A DNA stretch of 64,000 nucleotides from Candidatus Paraburkholderia kirkii (GCA_001189345.1 LFKV01000023.1:124001-188000), one strand, 5' to 3'. Positions 29,563-38,890 are shown, counted from the stretch's first letter. Numbers and translations: made by a program. The notes: a model not told the origin generated them from the sequence alone.

Positions 29563-29595
29563 AAAAGACGAACGGCCGCGCATGCGGCCGTTCGT
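29563..29595 (-). terminator. terminator of the small secreted-protein gene
   Basis: ACGAACGGCCGC (29568-29579), loop GCAT, GCGGCCGTTCGT (29584-29595); AAAAAG on the plus side gives a T run on the minus strand. Lies between two convergent genes. Confidence 0.75.
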
Positions 29596-29630
29596 TCGTT
29601 GCAGGCCGGAGCCTGCGCACGGGCGGCTCC

Positions 29631-29868
29631 TTACTGCGGAGCGCCCTTGTCGTTGGTGCCGAGCGCCGAAAGCCGCGGCCGCGGCGGACGCGCCCTTGAG
29701 CTTGTGCGCCTTGTTCTGCTGGTGCAGATAGGTGCCCTTCTGCTTTTTCGCGTGCGCGCCAGCGGCCGCGCTCGCCGCGCCGGCCGCATCCGACGCCGCT
29801 TGCGCGAATGCAGCCGTGGAGAACGCCAGCGCGAGCGCGCCGATCAATGCCATCTTTTTCGTCTTCAT
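29631..29868 (-). pseudogene. small Ala-rich exported protein, frameshifted
   Basis: Start at 29868 behind AAGGAG. Signal peptide MKTKKMALIGALALAFSTAA (cleavage after FAQA), then Ala-rich sequence GAHAKKQKGTYLHQQNKAHK and LKGASAAAAAF. The main frame then drifts; the expected end SALGTNDKGAPQ with a stop at 29631 is in another frame (shift near 29668). About 78 residues. Small periplasmic proteins of this kind are common in Burkholderia; function unknown. Confidence 0.65.
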
Positions 29869-30192
29869 GAAGAGCTCCTTTTGTCGGGGCATCTGAACAT
29901 CGCGCGACGGCGCGTTCGCGAACCACCTGTGTAAGTACTGTCCTGAACGGTCGTACTTCGTTTTTAAGTTCGAAGTGCTGCGAGGTGATGCGCACTGCGT
30001 GAAGCATCATGCTTGAAGCTGCGACTCGAGCGCGTGACCCATCCGGCACGAACCACGACGCCCCATGCGAGAACCCGCGCTTCGTCCGATTCATTGCCGC
30101 TTCACGGCGAATCGTCGAACCCCACGCGGGTTCTGTCCTGCCGGCACTCGAGCGCGGCCCGCCGTGGCGAGCCGAGCATACGGACTATGCCA

Positions 30193-30537
30193 TTACTTGG
30201 CCGCAATTTTAAGATGGTTCTTCACGGAAGCAACGCCCGAGACGTTCGAGACGACTTCTTCCGCCGCGGTCTTGTCCTCCGCTGAGGGCACCGTGCGGTC
30301 AGCGACACCACGCCCGAGCGCGTCTTCACGTGGATGTGCGTGGACTTGACGTTCTTCGCGCCGAGGAGTTCGGCCCTGACCTTGGTCGTGATCGCGCCAT
30401 CATCGACCTTCTGGCCGATGGTCGTGCCGGAACCGCTGGTGGACGAGGCGGACTCGGTTTTGCGCGCTCACGTTCAGCGCGAACACGACACACGCGATAC
30501 CACCGGCTGCCTTCAGGATTTGAATCGTCTTTTTCAT
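30193..30537 (-). pseudogene. single-BON-domain exported protein, frameshifted
   Basis: Start at 30537 (MKKTIQILKAAGGIACVVFA), GGGAG upstream; signal peptide ends near VSAQ. The BON core is spread over frames: DDGAITTKVRAELLGAKNVK, VKTRSGVVSLT and the end AEDKTAAEEVVSNVSGVASV then KNHLKIAAK at 30193. Breaks near 30460 and 30285. BON proteins (OsmY type) are osmotic/envelope-stress proteins. A consensus sigma54 site lies 125 bp upstream. Confidence 0.8.
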
Positions 30538-30661
30538 GGCAATACTCCCATTTTTTCGATTCTGGTCTGGCGCGCCCCGGTCGCTTTTCGGATATGACCT
30601 GCGAGAGGCGGCTCTTCGATCACGTATCGCGCCGTAGCACGCGAAACGCACGGTTCCCTGC

Positions 30662-30676
30662 GCAATTTGCGTGCCG
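30662..30676 (-). promoter_or_regulatory. sigma54 promoter before the BON gene
   Basis: Minus strand: CGGCACGCAAATTGC; GGCACG-N4-TTGC exact with GG-N10-GC spacing. 125 bp upstream of the BON start. Confidence 0.6.
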
Positions 30677-30909
30677 GCGCGCTCCAGCGCGACCTTGGTC
30701 CGCGCGGCGAAACGGGGCTCTCACGCGAATCCGAAGAAATGATCGAGGTGAATTCAGGCGTTCGTCGGTGCTCGTGCGCCGGCCGGCGAAAGGCGCTGCG
30801 CTTTTGTCCGCGCTCGTGTAAAAGCTGCGTGAAAACGCGCCTCACGGACGCTCGACGAAAGGCAACGCGAAGGCAAAAAACGTAGACGCGACGCGTACTT
30901 GATGGACAT

Positions 30910-30925
30910 TGGCACAGCTGTTGCT
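30910..30925 (+). promoter_or_regulatory. sigma54 promoter before rpoN2
   Basis: TGGCACAGCTGTTGCT: perfect TGGCAC and TTGCT with correct spacing, 54 bp before the rpoN2 ATG. Suggests sigma54-dependent transcription of a sigma54 gene. Confidence 0.75.
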
Positions 30926-30979
30926 CTTTAGTCTTCAAGCCTGCCCACTACGTCTAGAACAATCGAGGATTAGCAAGCA

Positions 30980-32467
30980 ATGCCGCCTACACTCGAACTC
31001 CGCGCGAAGCAAAGCCTCGCGCTCACGCCGCGTCTTCAGCAGTCGGTTCGTCTTCTGCAACTCTCGTCACTGGAATTCCAGCAGGAACTGCGAAACGCGC
31101 TCGACACCAATCCTTTTCTCGAATACGATGAATCCCAGACCGAGGACAATGCGCTCGACGCCGACAACGGCAACTCGATGAGCGACGCCTCGCTCTCCGA
31201 TGTCGCCGATGGCGCCAAGGAAGCGCCGCTCGCATCCAAATCCGGCACGGAAGGCGAACAGAGCACCGATGCCGGCACGCGCGAGGATCCGGTGAGCGAG
31301 TTCTCGTCCGATCCGTTCGGCCGCGGCAGCGCGCGCAACAACAGCGACGGCGAAGGCACCGATCCCGCCGACTGGGTGCGCATCGAGCCGTCGCTGCATG
31401 AGACGCTGCACGACGCATTGCGCCTCTATCAGTTGAATGAGCGCGATCGCGCCCTGGCGCAGCTCATCATCGAGGCGCTCGACGACGACGGTTATCTGCG
31501 CCAGGAGCTGAGCGAACTCGCGGACGTGGTCGACATCGATCCCGCGCTCACCGAGGACGAACTCAACATCGCGCTCAAGCTCGTGCAGTCGCTCGACAAG
31601 CCGGGCGTCGGCGCGCGCAATCTCTCCGAGTGCCTGAGGCTGCAGCTCGAAGCGATCGACGAAGACACGCCGGGACGCGAGGTCGCGCTCGAGATCGTCG
31701 AGCATCATCTCGAGCGTCTTGCACGGCGCGAGCAGGCCGAGCTGCAGAAGAAGATCGGCTGCAGCGCGGATGAACTGCGCATCGCCTGCGCGCTCGTGCG
31801 CCGCCTCGATCCCAAGCCGGGCGAGAACTACGGCCAGAGCGAGGACAACTACGTGGTGCCGGACGTCATCGTGCGTCAGGTAAAGAAGCAGTGGATCGTC
31901 ACGATCAACCCTGCCGTGCTGCCGCGGGCGCGCATCCATCGCATGTATGCGGAGCTCTTCGTGCAGTCGGCGGGCGCGAGTCGCTCGCCGCTCGCGCAGC
32001 AACTGCAGGAAGCGCGCTGGCTGATCCGCAACGCGCAGCAGCGCTTCACGACGATTCAGCGCGTCGCCGAATGTATCGTGTCGCATCAGAAGGCGTTCTT
32101 CGACTACGGCGAAATCGCGCTCAAGCCGCTCGTGCTGCGCGACGTCGCCGACGAGCTCGGTCTGCACGAATCGACCATTTCGCGCGCCACGGGCAACAAG
32201 TACATGGCCACGCCGCGCGGCATCTTCGAGTTCAAGCATTTCTTCCCGCGCGAACTCAGCACGGAAAGCGGCGGAACGTGCTCAGCCGCGGCGGTGCGCG
32301 CACTGCTGAAGGAGATGATCGCGAAGGAGAACACGCGCGACCCGCTGTCCGACGTGAGTCTCGCGAAAATGCTCGCCGATCAGGGCGTGATCGTGGCGCG
32401 CCGCACGGTGGCGAAGTATCGCCATCTGATGAAGGTACCGCCCGCCGAGTTGCGCCGGCAGGCGTGA
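30980..32467 (+). CDS. rpoN2: RNA polymerase sigma-54 factor, second copy (RpoN2)
   Basis: 495-residue sigma54. Region I is Leu/Gln-rich (QSLALTPRLQQSVRLLQLSS), region II acidic and variable (about 45-120). Core-binding and helix-turn-helix parts follow (LRDVADELGLHESTISRATG), and the RpoN box ARRTVAKYR is at about 473-481. Intact. The usual rpoN1 neighbours (lptB upstream, hpf/ptsN downstream) are absent, so I call it the second copy found in many Burkholderia. It sits in a cluster of sigma54-promoter genes and has such a promoter itself. Confidence 0.92.
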   Translation: MPPTLELRAKQSLALTPRLQQSVRLLQLSSLEFQQELRNALDTNPFLEYDESQTEDNALDADNGNSMSDASLSDVADGAKEAPLASKSGTEGEQSTDAGTREDPVSEFSSDPFGRGSARNNSDGEGTDPADWVRIEPSLHETLHDALRLYQLNERDRALAQLIIEALDDDGYLRQELSELADVVDIDPALTEDELNIALKLVQSLDKPGVGARNLSECLRLQLEAIDEDTPGREVALEIVEHHLERLARREQAELQKKIGCSADELRIACALVRRLDPKPGENYGQSEDNYVVPDVIVRQVKKQWIVTINPAVLPRARIHRMYAELFVQSAGASRSPLAQQLQEARWLIRNAQQRFTTIQRVAECIVSHQKAFFDYGEIALKPLVLRDVADELGLHESTISRATGNKYMATPRGIFEFKHFFPRELSTESGGTCSAAAVRALLKEMIAKENTRDPLSDVSLAKMLADQGVIVARRTVAKYRHLMKVPPAELRRQA

Positions 32468-32494
32468 GGCGGCGCCCGCAGGCGCCTCGCTTTT
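32464..32494 (+). terminator. probable terminator of rpoN2
   Basis: GAGGCGGCGCCCGCAGGCGCCTC folds as an imperfect GC-rich hairpin followed by GCTTTT, directly at the stop codon. A second arm pair AGGCGCCTCGCTT / AAGCGAGGCGCCT (32480-32492 with 32527-32539) offers an alternative longer stem. Confidence 0.5.
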
Positions 32495-32689
32495 GCGCTT
32501 TCTGGCGCTCGGACGACGACCCGGTCAAGCGAGGCGCCTGAGCGACAGGGAGCGTAGCTCACAGGCCGTCCGTTCATTCGCGGACGGCTTTCTTTTTTCA
32601 AAAGATCTCTACTCGTGCGGCTCGTGCGATGTGGGATCGCCGCCTTGCAGACGAATAGCCGCATCATACGGATGACCTCGCTTGCCGGC

Positions 32690-32959
32690 TCGGTCCTGGT
32701 CAAGCCATCACGCGCGAGCGATGGCGGCTGGATCACGAACGTCGCCATATTGCCGATGTATTCCGTCCGCGAGAGGGTGTGCGACGGATGCGCGAAGGTG
32801 ATCGTGTATTTCGTGGGCTCACCGATGGCGTGCGTGCCGTCGAAGGCAAGGACGTCGGCGAGCACCGAACTCGGCGCTTGCGGCAATGTCGAGGTAATAG
32901 TGCCGGTGCAGCGATTGGTCGATCTCTTCGAGGCTGGCTCGGTATTCCGGCAAACTCAT
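32690..32959 (-). pseudogene. VgrG N-terminal remnant (type VI secretion spike)
   Basis: MSLPEYRASLEEIDQSLHRH then YYLDIAASA in one frame continues in another as LADVLAFDGTHAIGEPTKYT, ITFAHPSH and NMATFVIQPP. This is the first ~85 residues of a VgrG-type spike protein. The rest of the ~700-residue protein is gone; after VIQPPS the sequence is unrelated. Approximate limits. No other type VI genes are in the window, so this is a dead orphan. Confidence 0.6.
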
Positions 32960-33079
32960 CTTCGGTTGGAAAGGTGACGACCGTGTCACTGTATAGGTTC
33001 GTATGCCGAAATAAATTGACGACTGGCAGACGTCGAATGGAACGAGAGCGTGCGACACTCGCCTTGCCGCCACGTCAGA

Positions 33080-34005
33080 TCACGGAATCACCCGCGATGA
33101 ATCTTTTTGCCGATGCTCAACGCCAGCCCGATGCGTGCGCTTTCGCGCGGCCGTCGCCGAAAGTTCCGCGCCGAGGAGGAACACGGCGGCCGAGTAGTAG
33201 AGCCACATGAGGATGACCGCGAGCGACCCCGCCGCGCCGAACGTGTTCACCATGCCCGCGTGCGCGAGATAGAACGCGAAGAGCCGCTTGCCGCCTTCGA
33301 AGAACAGCGGCGACGGCGCCGAGCGCGGCGTCGCGCCAGAGCATGCGTGTGGTCGGCAGAAACTTGAGCAGCACCGTGAAGGCGATCGTCAGCACCGCGA
33401 GCGAGATCGCGCGCTGCGTGAGGCCCGAGAGCACGATGAACGGACTGCCGTCGCCGAGCGCCCAGTGGCCGAGTATCTCGACGAGCGCGTCGAGCACGAG
33501 CAGCACGGCGACGAGCAATCCCGCGCCCACCACCAGGCCGAACGACATCAGCCTCACGCGCAGCAGCGTGACGATGCTCTCGCGCGTGCTGACAGCCGGC
33601 GTCGGCCAGATGACGTTGAGCGCGCTATGCGGTCGCCGACGCGCCGATCAGCACGCCCGCGAGCGAAAGGATCGCCGTGCTGCGCGCGATGTCCGCATGC
33701 CACGCGTTCGCCACGATCGCCTCCAGCGCGTGCGCCGCATCCGCGCCCACGACGCCGCTGATCTCGTCGAAGAACCGCCCCTGGACGGCGTCGGCGCCGA
33801 AGAACACGCTCACCACCGAGATCACGATGACGAGCGTCGGCGCGAGCGAGAACGCGGCGAAGAACGCGATCGCCGCCGAGAACATCAGGCAGTGGTCCTG
33901 TGTCCATTGCGTGACCGGATCGACGATCCACGAGCGCCAGCCGAAACGCGAGGTGCGGCCCGAGGCAACCGGTGCCGAGGGAGTGCTTTGAACGTCCTGG
34001 TCCAT
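33080..34005 (-). pseudogene. YihY/BrkB-family inner-membrane protein, frameshifted
   Basis: Start at 34005 (MDQDVQSTPSAPVASGRTSR). Three frames: MFSAAIAFFAAFSLAPTLVI with FFGADAVQGRFFDEISGVVG; then MRLMSFGLVVGAGLLVAVLL and ISLAVLTIAFTVLLKFLPTT; then LFAFYLAHAGMVNTFGAAGS and WLYYSAAVFLLGAELSATAA, ending at 33080. Breaks near 33625 and 33310. Six-helix family of unknown transport role. Confidence 0.85.
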
Positions 34006-34072
34006 CGGGCGAAAAGCTTGAGCGCGGAAAAGTGTCGACCGCTGATGTTAGCCCGCGATGCGATACGCGTGT

Positions 34073-34107
34073 AAAAAGCGGCGCGCTCCGGATGGAGCGC
34101 GCCGCTT
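34073..34107 (-). terminator. terminator of the acidic small-protein gene
   Basis: Perfect 14-bp stem (34076-34089 with 34094-34107), loop GGAT, and a five-T run on the minus strand. Confidence 0.85.
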
Positions 34108-34131
34108 CGAAACTGCGCCGGGCGAGCCGTA

Positions 34132-34419
34132 TCAGGGCCGTTCCGCGCCGGGGTCGGCGTCCGGTTCCAGATGATTGTCGCCGTCCGCCGATGCCGCTTC
34201 GCCCGTGCCCGAGCGGTCCGTGTCGCTATTGAGTTCGCCTTCGGACTGGCCGAGAGCATGCGCATCGAGTTCGTCCTCGATGTCGCCCGGATAGCGCTTT
34301 TCGCCCTGCACGTCCGAGCCGCTGTCCGACGAGTCGCTCGGGCCGAGCGCGCCGGTGCCGTGTCCCTTGCCGTATTCCGCGCCGTCGTCTTCCGGTGGAT
34401 TCAATGTGCTTCCGCTCAT
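34132..34419 (-). CDS. small acidic hypothetical protein
   Basis: 95 residues, start at 34419 with GGAGG five bases away. Very acidic and Gly/Ser/Asp-rich (PPEDDGAEYGKGHGTGALGP, SDSSDSGSDVQGEKRYPGDI, EDELDAHALGQSEGELNSDT), no hydrophobic core, probably disordered. Seen widely in Burkholderia; function unknown. Intact, own terminator, and a sigma54-like site 35 bp upstream. Confidence 0.7.
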   Translation of the reverse strand: MSGSTLNPPEDDGAEYGKGHGTGALGPSDSSDSGSDVQGEKRYPGDIEDELDAHALGQSEGELNSDTDRSGTGEAASADGDNHLEPDADPGAERP

Positions 34420-34453
34420 CATGACCTCCTTCATTCGTGTCTATGACGAGTTC

Positions 34454-34468
34454 GCAAGTCCCGTTCCG
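34454..34468 (-). promoter_or_regulatory. possible sigma54 promoter before the acidic gene
   Basis: Minus strand: CGGAACGGGACTTGC; TTGC and GG-N10-GC kept, but the -24 element reads GGAAC rather than GGCAC. Confidence 0.4.
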
Positions 34469-34552
34469 CGGACGTGGGCCGATGCGCGCAAAAAAACCAC
34501 GCTTCTTGCGAAACGCGGGTCGATATACGTGACGGCGACGCGCTTCAGCGCT

Positions 34553-36004
34553 TCATGCCTTCGCCGCCGGCCGATTTGCTTCCGTCGCGCCCTTCTTCAC
34601 CGTCTTGACGGTCATTTCCGTGACCGAGGTCGCCGTCGCGACGCTGCGCAGATCCGACAGGAACGAATCGCGCCAGACCGAGAGATTGTTCTCGCGCAGC
34701 GGCACCATCATGTCGGCGTGACGCGCCTGCCGCTCGGCGAGCGGCATCGACAGCGCGCGCTCCAGCGCCTCGGACATCTGCGAGAGGTCGAACGGATTCA
34801 CGACGAGCGCGCCCGGCAGCTGATCTGCCGCGCCCGCGAACTGCGAGAGCACCAGCGCGCCCGGATCGGCCGGATCCTGCGAAGCGACGTATTCCTTCGC
34901 GACCAGATTCATGCCGTCGCGCAGCGGCGTCACGTAGCCCACCTGCGAGAGACGGAACAGCGCCATCAGCAGATTACGCTCGCACTTGCGGTTGAGATAC
35001 TGGATCGGCGTCCAGTCGAGTTGCGCGAAGCGCCCGTTGATGCGCCCCGCCTCGCCTTCCAGATTCTGGCGGATGCGCTGGTAGGTCTGCACGTCGGAGC
35101 GCGTCGGCGGCGCGATCTGCACGAGCGACACGCGGCCGTGCCAGCCCGGTGCGTTGAGGAGCAGCCGCTCGAACGCCTGGAAGCGTTCGACGAGTCCCTT
35201 GGAGTAATCGAGACGGTCGACGCTCATGATGAGCTTGCGCCCGCGCATGCTGTCGCGCAGGCTCTTCACCTGCTTGCGGTCGGAAAACTGCTCGGCCGAC
35301 TTGGCGATGGCGTCCGGATAGATGCCGATCGGGTACGCGCCGACCTTGAGCATGCGGCCGAATGCCTGCAGCATGCCGTCGTCACTGGCGTGGCCGCGGC
35401 CCGTGCGCTCCACGTAGTCGACGAACGACTGCTTGTCGCTCTCGGTCTGGAAGCCGACGACGTCGTACTGGCACATCGCCGCGATCAGCTCCTCGTGCGG
35501 CGGCACCGTGCGCACCATCTCCGGCACCGGAAACGGAATGTGCAGGAAAAAGCTAATCGGATTCGCGACGCCTAGCTTTCTCAGCTCGTGCGCGAACGGG
35601 AGCATGTGATAGTCGTGTACCCAGATGATGTCGTCGGGCTTGAGGAGCGTCTTCAGCTTCGCGGCGAGGCTCGCGTTGACGCGCATGTAGCCCGCGTACT
35701 CCTCGCGGTCGAAGCGCGAGAGGTCGTTGCGATAGTGAAAGGTCGGCCACAGCGTGGCGTTCGAGAAACCCCGGTAGTACTGGTCGTAATCGCGGCGCGT
35801 GAGCCCCACGGTCGCGTAGGTCACCTTGCCGTCCTTCTCGACGATGGGCGCGGCCGACTCGCCGACGATCTCGCCGCTCCACCCGAACCACACGCCCCCC
35901 GTCTCCTTGAGCGCGTCCAGCACGCCAATCGCGAGGCCGCCCGCGCTGGGCTTGCCTTCCTGGATCGGTGCGACGCGATTCGATACCACGATCAATCTGC
36001 TCAT
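34553..36004 (-). CDS. otsA: alpha,alpha-trehalose-phosphate synthase (UDP-forming)
   Basis: GT20 enzyme making trehalose-6-phosphate from UDP-glucose and glucose-6-phosphate; trehalose protects against osmotic and drying stress. 483 aa, clean frame. MSRLIVVSNRVAP, LAIGVLDALKETGGVWFGWS, IWVHDYHMLPFAHELRK, MSVDRLDYSKGLVERFQAFE, VTPLRDGMNLVAKEYVA and LSQFAGAADQL are the family's substrate-binding blocks. No otsB next to it. A consensus sigma54 promoter lies 55 bp upstream. Confidence 0.95.
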   Translation of the reverse strand: MSRLIVVSNRVAPIQEGKPSAGGLAIGVLDALKETGGVWFGWSGEIVGESAAPIVEKDGKVTYATVGLTRRDYDQYYRGFSNATLWPTFHYRNDLSRFDREEYAGYMRVNASLAAKLKTLLKPDDIIWVHDYHMLPFAHELRKLGVANPISFFLHIPFPVPEMVRTVPPHEELIAAMCQYDVVGFQTESDKQSFVDYVERTGRGHASDDGMLQAFGRMLKVGAYPIGIYPDAIAKSAEQFSDRKQVKSLRDSMRGRKLIMSVDRLDYSKGLVERFQAFERLLLNAPGWHGRVSLVQIAPPTRSDVQTYQRIRQNLEGEAGRINGRFAQLDWTPIQYLNRKCERNLLMALFRLSQVGYVTPLRDGMNLVAKEYVASQDPADPGALVLSQFAGAADQLPGALVVNPFDLSQMSEALERALSMPLAERQARHADMMVPLRENNLSVWRDSFLSDLRSVATATSVTEMTVKTVKKGATEANRPAAKA

Positions 36005-36058
36005 TACAGCATCACCCCATCAGTTGTCGTTGCATGCTCGAATTGGCGCTCAAGAGTA

Positions 36059-36074
36059 AGCAAAAGTTGTGCCA
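36059..36074 (-). promoter_or_regulatory. sigma54 promoter before otsA
   Basis: Minus strand: TGGCACAACTTTTGCT; perfect TGGCAC and TTGCT at the right spacing, 55 bp before the otsA ATG, nearly the same distance as for rpoN2. Confidence 0.75.
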
Positions 36075-36195
36075 TTTTGTTGCTATTCGTAAATAAAAAT
36101 ATGTATGCGGATGTTACGGCCGAACGAAAACACGCGACAACGACGCGTCGCGTAGAAATTTTTCTTCTTTTTCGCCGGTTGCGTGCCGGCAGGAA

Positions 36196-36431
36196 TCACG
36201 AGTCCTGCTCGGATCCGAGGTCGCGCTGGTAGTCGATTCCTTCGCGACGCACGCCCCCTGGTTATGCTCGCCGTCGGGCGGAACGCCAGGCGCGGGGCGG
36301 TTCTGGCCGGCCGGATCGTGATCGGCGGGCGGCGCGGACGCCGTCTGCGTGCCGACCGCCTTCGCGGCCTCGGCGCGCGCTTCGCTCTTGGAAGAATGAC
36401 GCGCGGAGCGTCGAAGTGCGGAATGCCTCAT
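36196..36431 (-). pseudogene. small hypothetical protein, frameshifted
   Basis: Start at 36431 (MRHSALRRSARHSSKSEARA), basic N-terminus then Pro/Asp-rich sequence (PPADHDPAGQNRPAPGVPPD). The expected end VRREGIDYQRDLGSEQDS with a stop at 36196 is in a different frame from the start (shift near 36255). No domain recognised. About 78 residues. Confidence 0.5.
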
Positions 36432-36671
36432 GGTGCCCAGAGAAGAAGGCCGTCGCGATAGTGACGTCGGCGGCGTCGGACCCATTGCGCTTCGATGAGC
36501 GTAGTTTCAGAAAATTCAGAAAAAAACGACCAGCGACAGCGCGTGTCGCCGGTCATTATTGCGTTATCCGTTTGTAATCTCTACGTCCGGGATGGAAACT
36601 TATTCAAACCTTGCACGAGTTCCGGGCATCGTCCAACGTCTGCCGTCCAGCGTCTTCCACCGCATCCTGCG

Positions 36672-36887
36672 TCAATGCACGTGCGGCATATCGCCCGGCC
36701 CCGGCGGCGGATCGCCGATCGGCTGCGACGGCGGCTCCGGCGGCTCCGGCGGCTCGCGCGTCGGATCCGGATTCGTGTCGGGCGGAATCGGCGTGGGCGG
36801 CGGCTGGTCGGGCGGCGTCACTGGCGGGTCCGGCGGCTGCGGCGTCTGGGCTTCGATACGGGCATGTTCGGAGGCGGAATCGGACAT
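36672..36887 (-). CDS. small proline-rich hypothetical protein
   Basis: 71 residues from 36887 (MSDSASEHARIEAQTPQPPD), AAGGAG upstream. Over a third Pro with PPT/PPD/EPPEPPEPP runs, no signal peptide; likely disordered. Proteins like this recur in Burkholderia near stress genes; function unknown. Repeated GGCGGCTCC units in the DNA make it slippage-prone, yet the frame is intact. Confidence 0.65.
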   Translation of the reverse strand: MSDSASEHARIEAQTPQPPDPPVTPPDQPPPTPIPPDTNPDPTREPPEPPEPPSQPIGDPPPGPGDMPHVH

Positions 36888-37130
36888 GACGGGCTCCTTG
36901 CGGTCTTGTGATCGTACATTCCCCACCTCGGCGCCGGCGCCTTCGCGCTACGCGCGGATGTCATCTCGGGGTGTCGCCTCACAGGCAGGCAGCAAGGGGC
37001 ATGCCCCCTCGGACTCTTCCGTTCCGTTTCCACCTATCACATTATCGGCGTAGAAAACGCGCCTGCCAATGAAAAATGCCTGCGCTCTTGCAAGCCGCAG
37101 ACGTCGATTTCGTCTAAAGATAGGCGAAGT

Positions 37131-38534
37131 TCAGTGACGTTCGCTGTCGGATTCGCTCACTTCCCCACTCTCTCCGACCGCCGCCTTGTGCGCGTCCTCG
37201 CCGTATTCGACGAGCCGGTTGTAGAGCGTTTTCAGGCTGATCCGGAGGATTTCCGCCGCACGCGTCTTCACGCCGCCGCACTGGTCGAGCGTCGCGAGAA
37301 TGAGCTGCCGGTCGGCCTGTGCGAGTGACGTGCCGAACGGAATCGTGACGGCCGTGCCCGCCGACGACTTCGAGAGCGAGATCTGCAGCGGCACCGTCGC
37401 CGTGCTGTCCGAATCGGATGCCGACATGATGTACGCGCGCTGCACGTAGTTCTTAAGCTCCCGCACGTTGCCGGGCCAGTTGTACGACGCCAGCATCTCG
37501 TGCACGGCGGGCGGGAACGCCTTTTTCGTGCCGTAGCGGTTGTTGAGCTCGTCGAGGAAGGCCTGCCCCAGCAACTCGACGTCCTTGCCCCGCTCGCGCA
37601 ACGGCGGCAGATTGATCGGGAACACGTTCAGGCGGTGATAGAGATCGAGGCGCAGCTTGCCCTCGAGCACCGCCTGCTCGGGATCGCGGTTGGTCGCGGC
37701 GATCAGGCGCACGTCCGTCTCGATTTCCTTGGTCGTGCCGACGCGCATGAACATGCCCGTCTCCAGCACGCGCAAGAGCTTCACCTGAAGCTCGATCGGC
37801 ATCTCGGTGATTTCGTCGAGGAACAGCGTGCCGCCGTTCGCGCGCTCGAAATAGCCCTTGTGCTGGCGATCCGCGCCCGTGAACGAGCCGCGCTCGTGCC
37901 CGAACATCTCCGATTCGATCAGGTTCGGCGAAATCGCCCCGCAGTTCACCACGATGAACGAATGCTTGCGGCGCAGACTGAGCTCGTGCAGCGTCTGCGC
38001 GGCGACTTCCTTGCCGGTGCCGGACTCGCCGATCAGCAGCACCGACGCGGCGGTCGGCGCCACGCGCCCGATCTGGTCGTAGACCGTCTGCATGGCGAGC
38101 GAATTGCCGAGCATCAGACCGAAGCGACCCATGCGGCGCAGTTCGCCGCGCAAGGTGCCGATCTCGGCCTTCAGGTCGCCGGCGCGCGGCAGGCGCGAAA
38201 GAATCGCCTTCACGCGCTGCATGTTGATCGGCTTGACCAGATAGTCGGCGGCGCCCATCTTGAGCGCGCTGACCGCGGATTCCACGGTGGCGTGACCGGT
38301 GATGACGATCACCTCGACGCCCGAGCGCGGGTCAAGGTCCTCGAACAGGTCGACGCCCGTGCCGTCGGGCAGCTTGAGATCGGTGAACACGACGTCCGGC
38401 GTCTGTCGCACGAGTTGAATGCGCGCCTCGCGCAAATCGCTGGCCGTGGCCGTCGTCAGTCCGTCTTCGCCGATGATCGCGGCTAGCGCCTCGCGGGTAC
38501 TGGGATCGTCATCGACAATCAATACGTGTGGCAT
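37131..38534 (-). CDS. NtrC-family sigma54 response regulator
   Basis: 467 aa from 38534 (MPHVLIVDDDPSTREALAAI). Receiver domain with phospho-acceptor Asp52 (FTDLKLPDGTG) and Lys in DYLVKP; AAA+ domain with Walker A GESGTGKE, the sigma54-contact loop as GSFTGA (a tolerated variant of GAFTGA) and GTLFLDEITEM; Fis-type helix-turn-helix at the end ([20 protein letters not shown]). No kinase gene adjoins. Being next to rpoN2, otsA and several sigma54 promoters, it is the best candidate activator of the island. Confidence 0.92.
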   Translation of the reverse strand: MPHVLIVDDDPSTREALAAIIGEDGLTTATASDLREARIQLVRQTPDVVFTDLKLPDGTGVDLFEDLDPRSGVEVIVITGHATVESAVSALKMGAADYLVKPINMQRVKAILSRLPRAGDLKAEIGTLRGELRRMGRFGLMLGNSLAMQTVYDQIGRVAPTAASVLLIGESGTGKEVAAQTLHELSLRRKHSFIVVNCGAISPNLIESEMFGHERGSFTGADRQHKGYFERANGGTLFLDEITEMPIELQVKLLRVLETGMFMRVGTTKEIETDVRLIAATNRDPEQAVLEGKLRLDLYHRLNVFPINLPPLRERGKDVELLGQAFLDELNNRYGTKKAFPPAVHEMLASYNWPGNVRELKNYVQRAYIMSASDSDSTATVPLQISLSKSSAGTAVTIPFGTSLAQADRQLILATLDQCGGVKTRAAEILRISLKTLYNRLVEYGEDAHKAAVGESGEVSESDSERH

Positions 38535-38890
38535 TGCGTCTCGAATTCTTCCAAAACGTTTCAGGATCACACGCCTGACATGGGCGTGGTCGTCTCTGTG
38601 CGGTCAGCGCCGCGCGGGCCGATGGAATTCACGGCGCGTCTGCCTCGATTCGCCGACGAGCCGGGAAATCCGTGAAAAATAAAAATAATTTCCGATGTTC
38701 TGCACGCTTGGCCTGAAACCGCCGTAAGTTTTTCCATTTACACAACTTATGGCAGATCCGCACTGATTATAAGCGTTTATCAAGATAAAAACGCACGCTG
38801 GTAAGCGTGCGTTTCATTGGCCGCATCGTCGAATATGCCAACTGGCCCGAGGCGTTCGCCCCGCCTTTCAGGCCCTTCGCGCCCGCGGTT
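38535..38890. other. intergenic region, no gene
   Basis: 356 bp upstream of the NtrC-type gene. The central part is AT-rich for this genome (AAAATAAAAATAATTT near 38676), suggesting promoter/IHF-type sequence. The right end holds a terminator for the small gene at 38891. No coding frame with family features. Confidence 0.5.
38786..38815 (-). terminator. terminator of the DUF883/small-gene unit
   Basis: AAACGCACGCT (38788-38798), 5-nt loop, AGCGTGCGTTT (38804-38814); T run on the minus strand. Confidence 0.75.

Noticed and set aside
31067-32239. 390-codon open frame antisense to rpoN2
   Set aside because: Its composition mirrors the codons of rpoN2 and it has no family features; long antisense frames are usual at this GC content.
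32690-32959. A functional type VI secretion locus
   Set aside because: Only the first ~85 residues of a VgrG remain and no other type VI gene is present.
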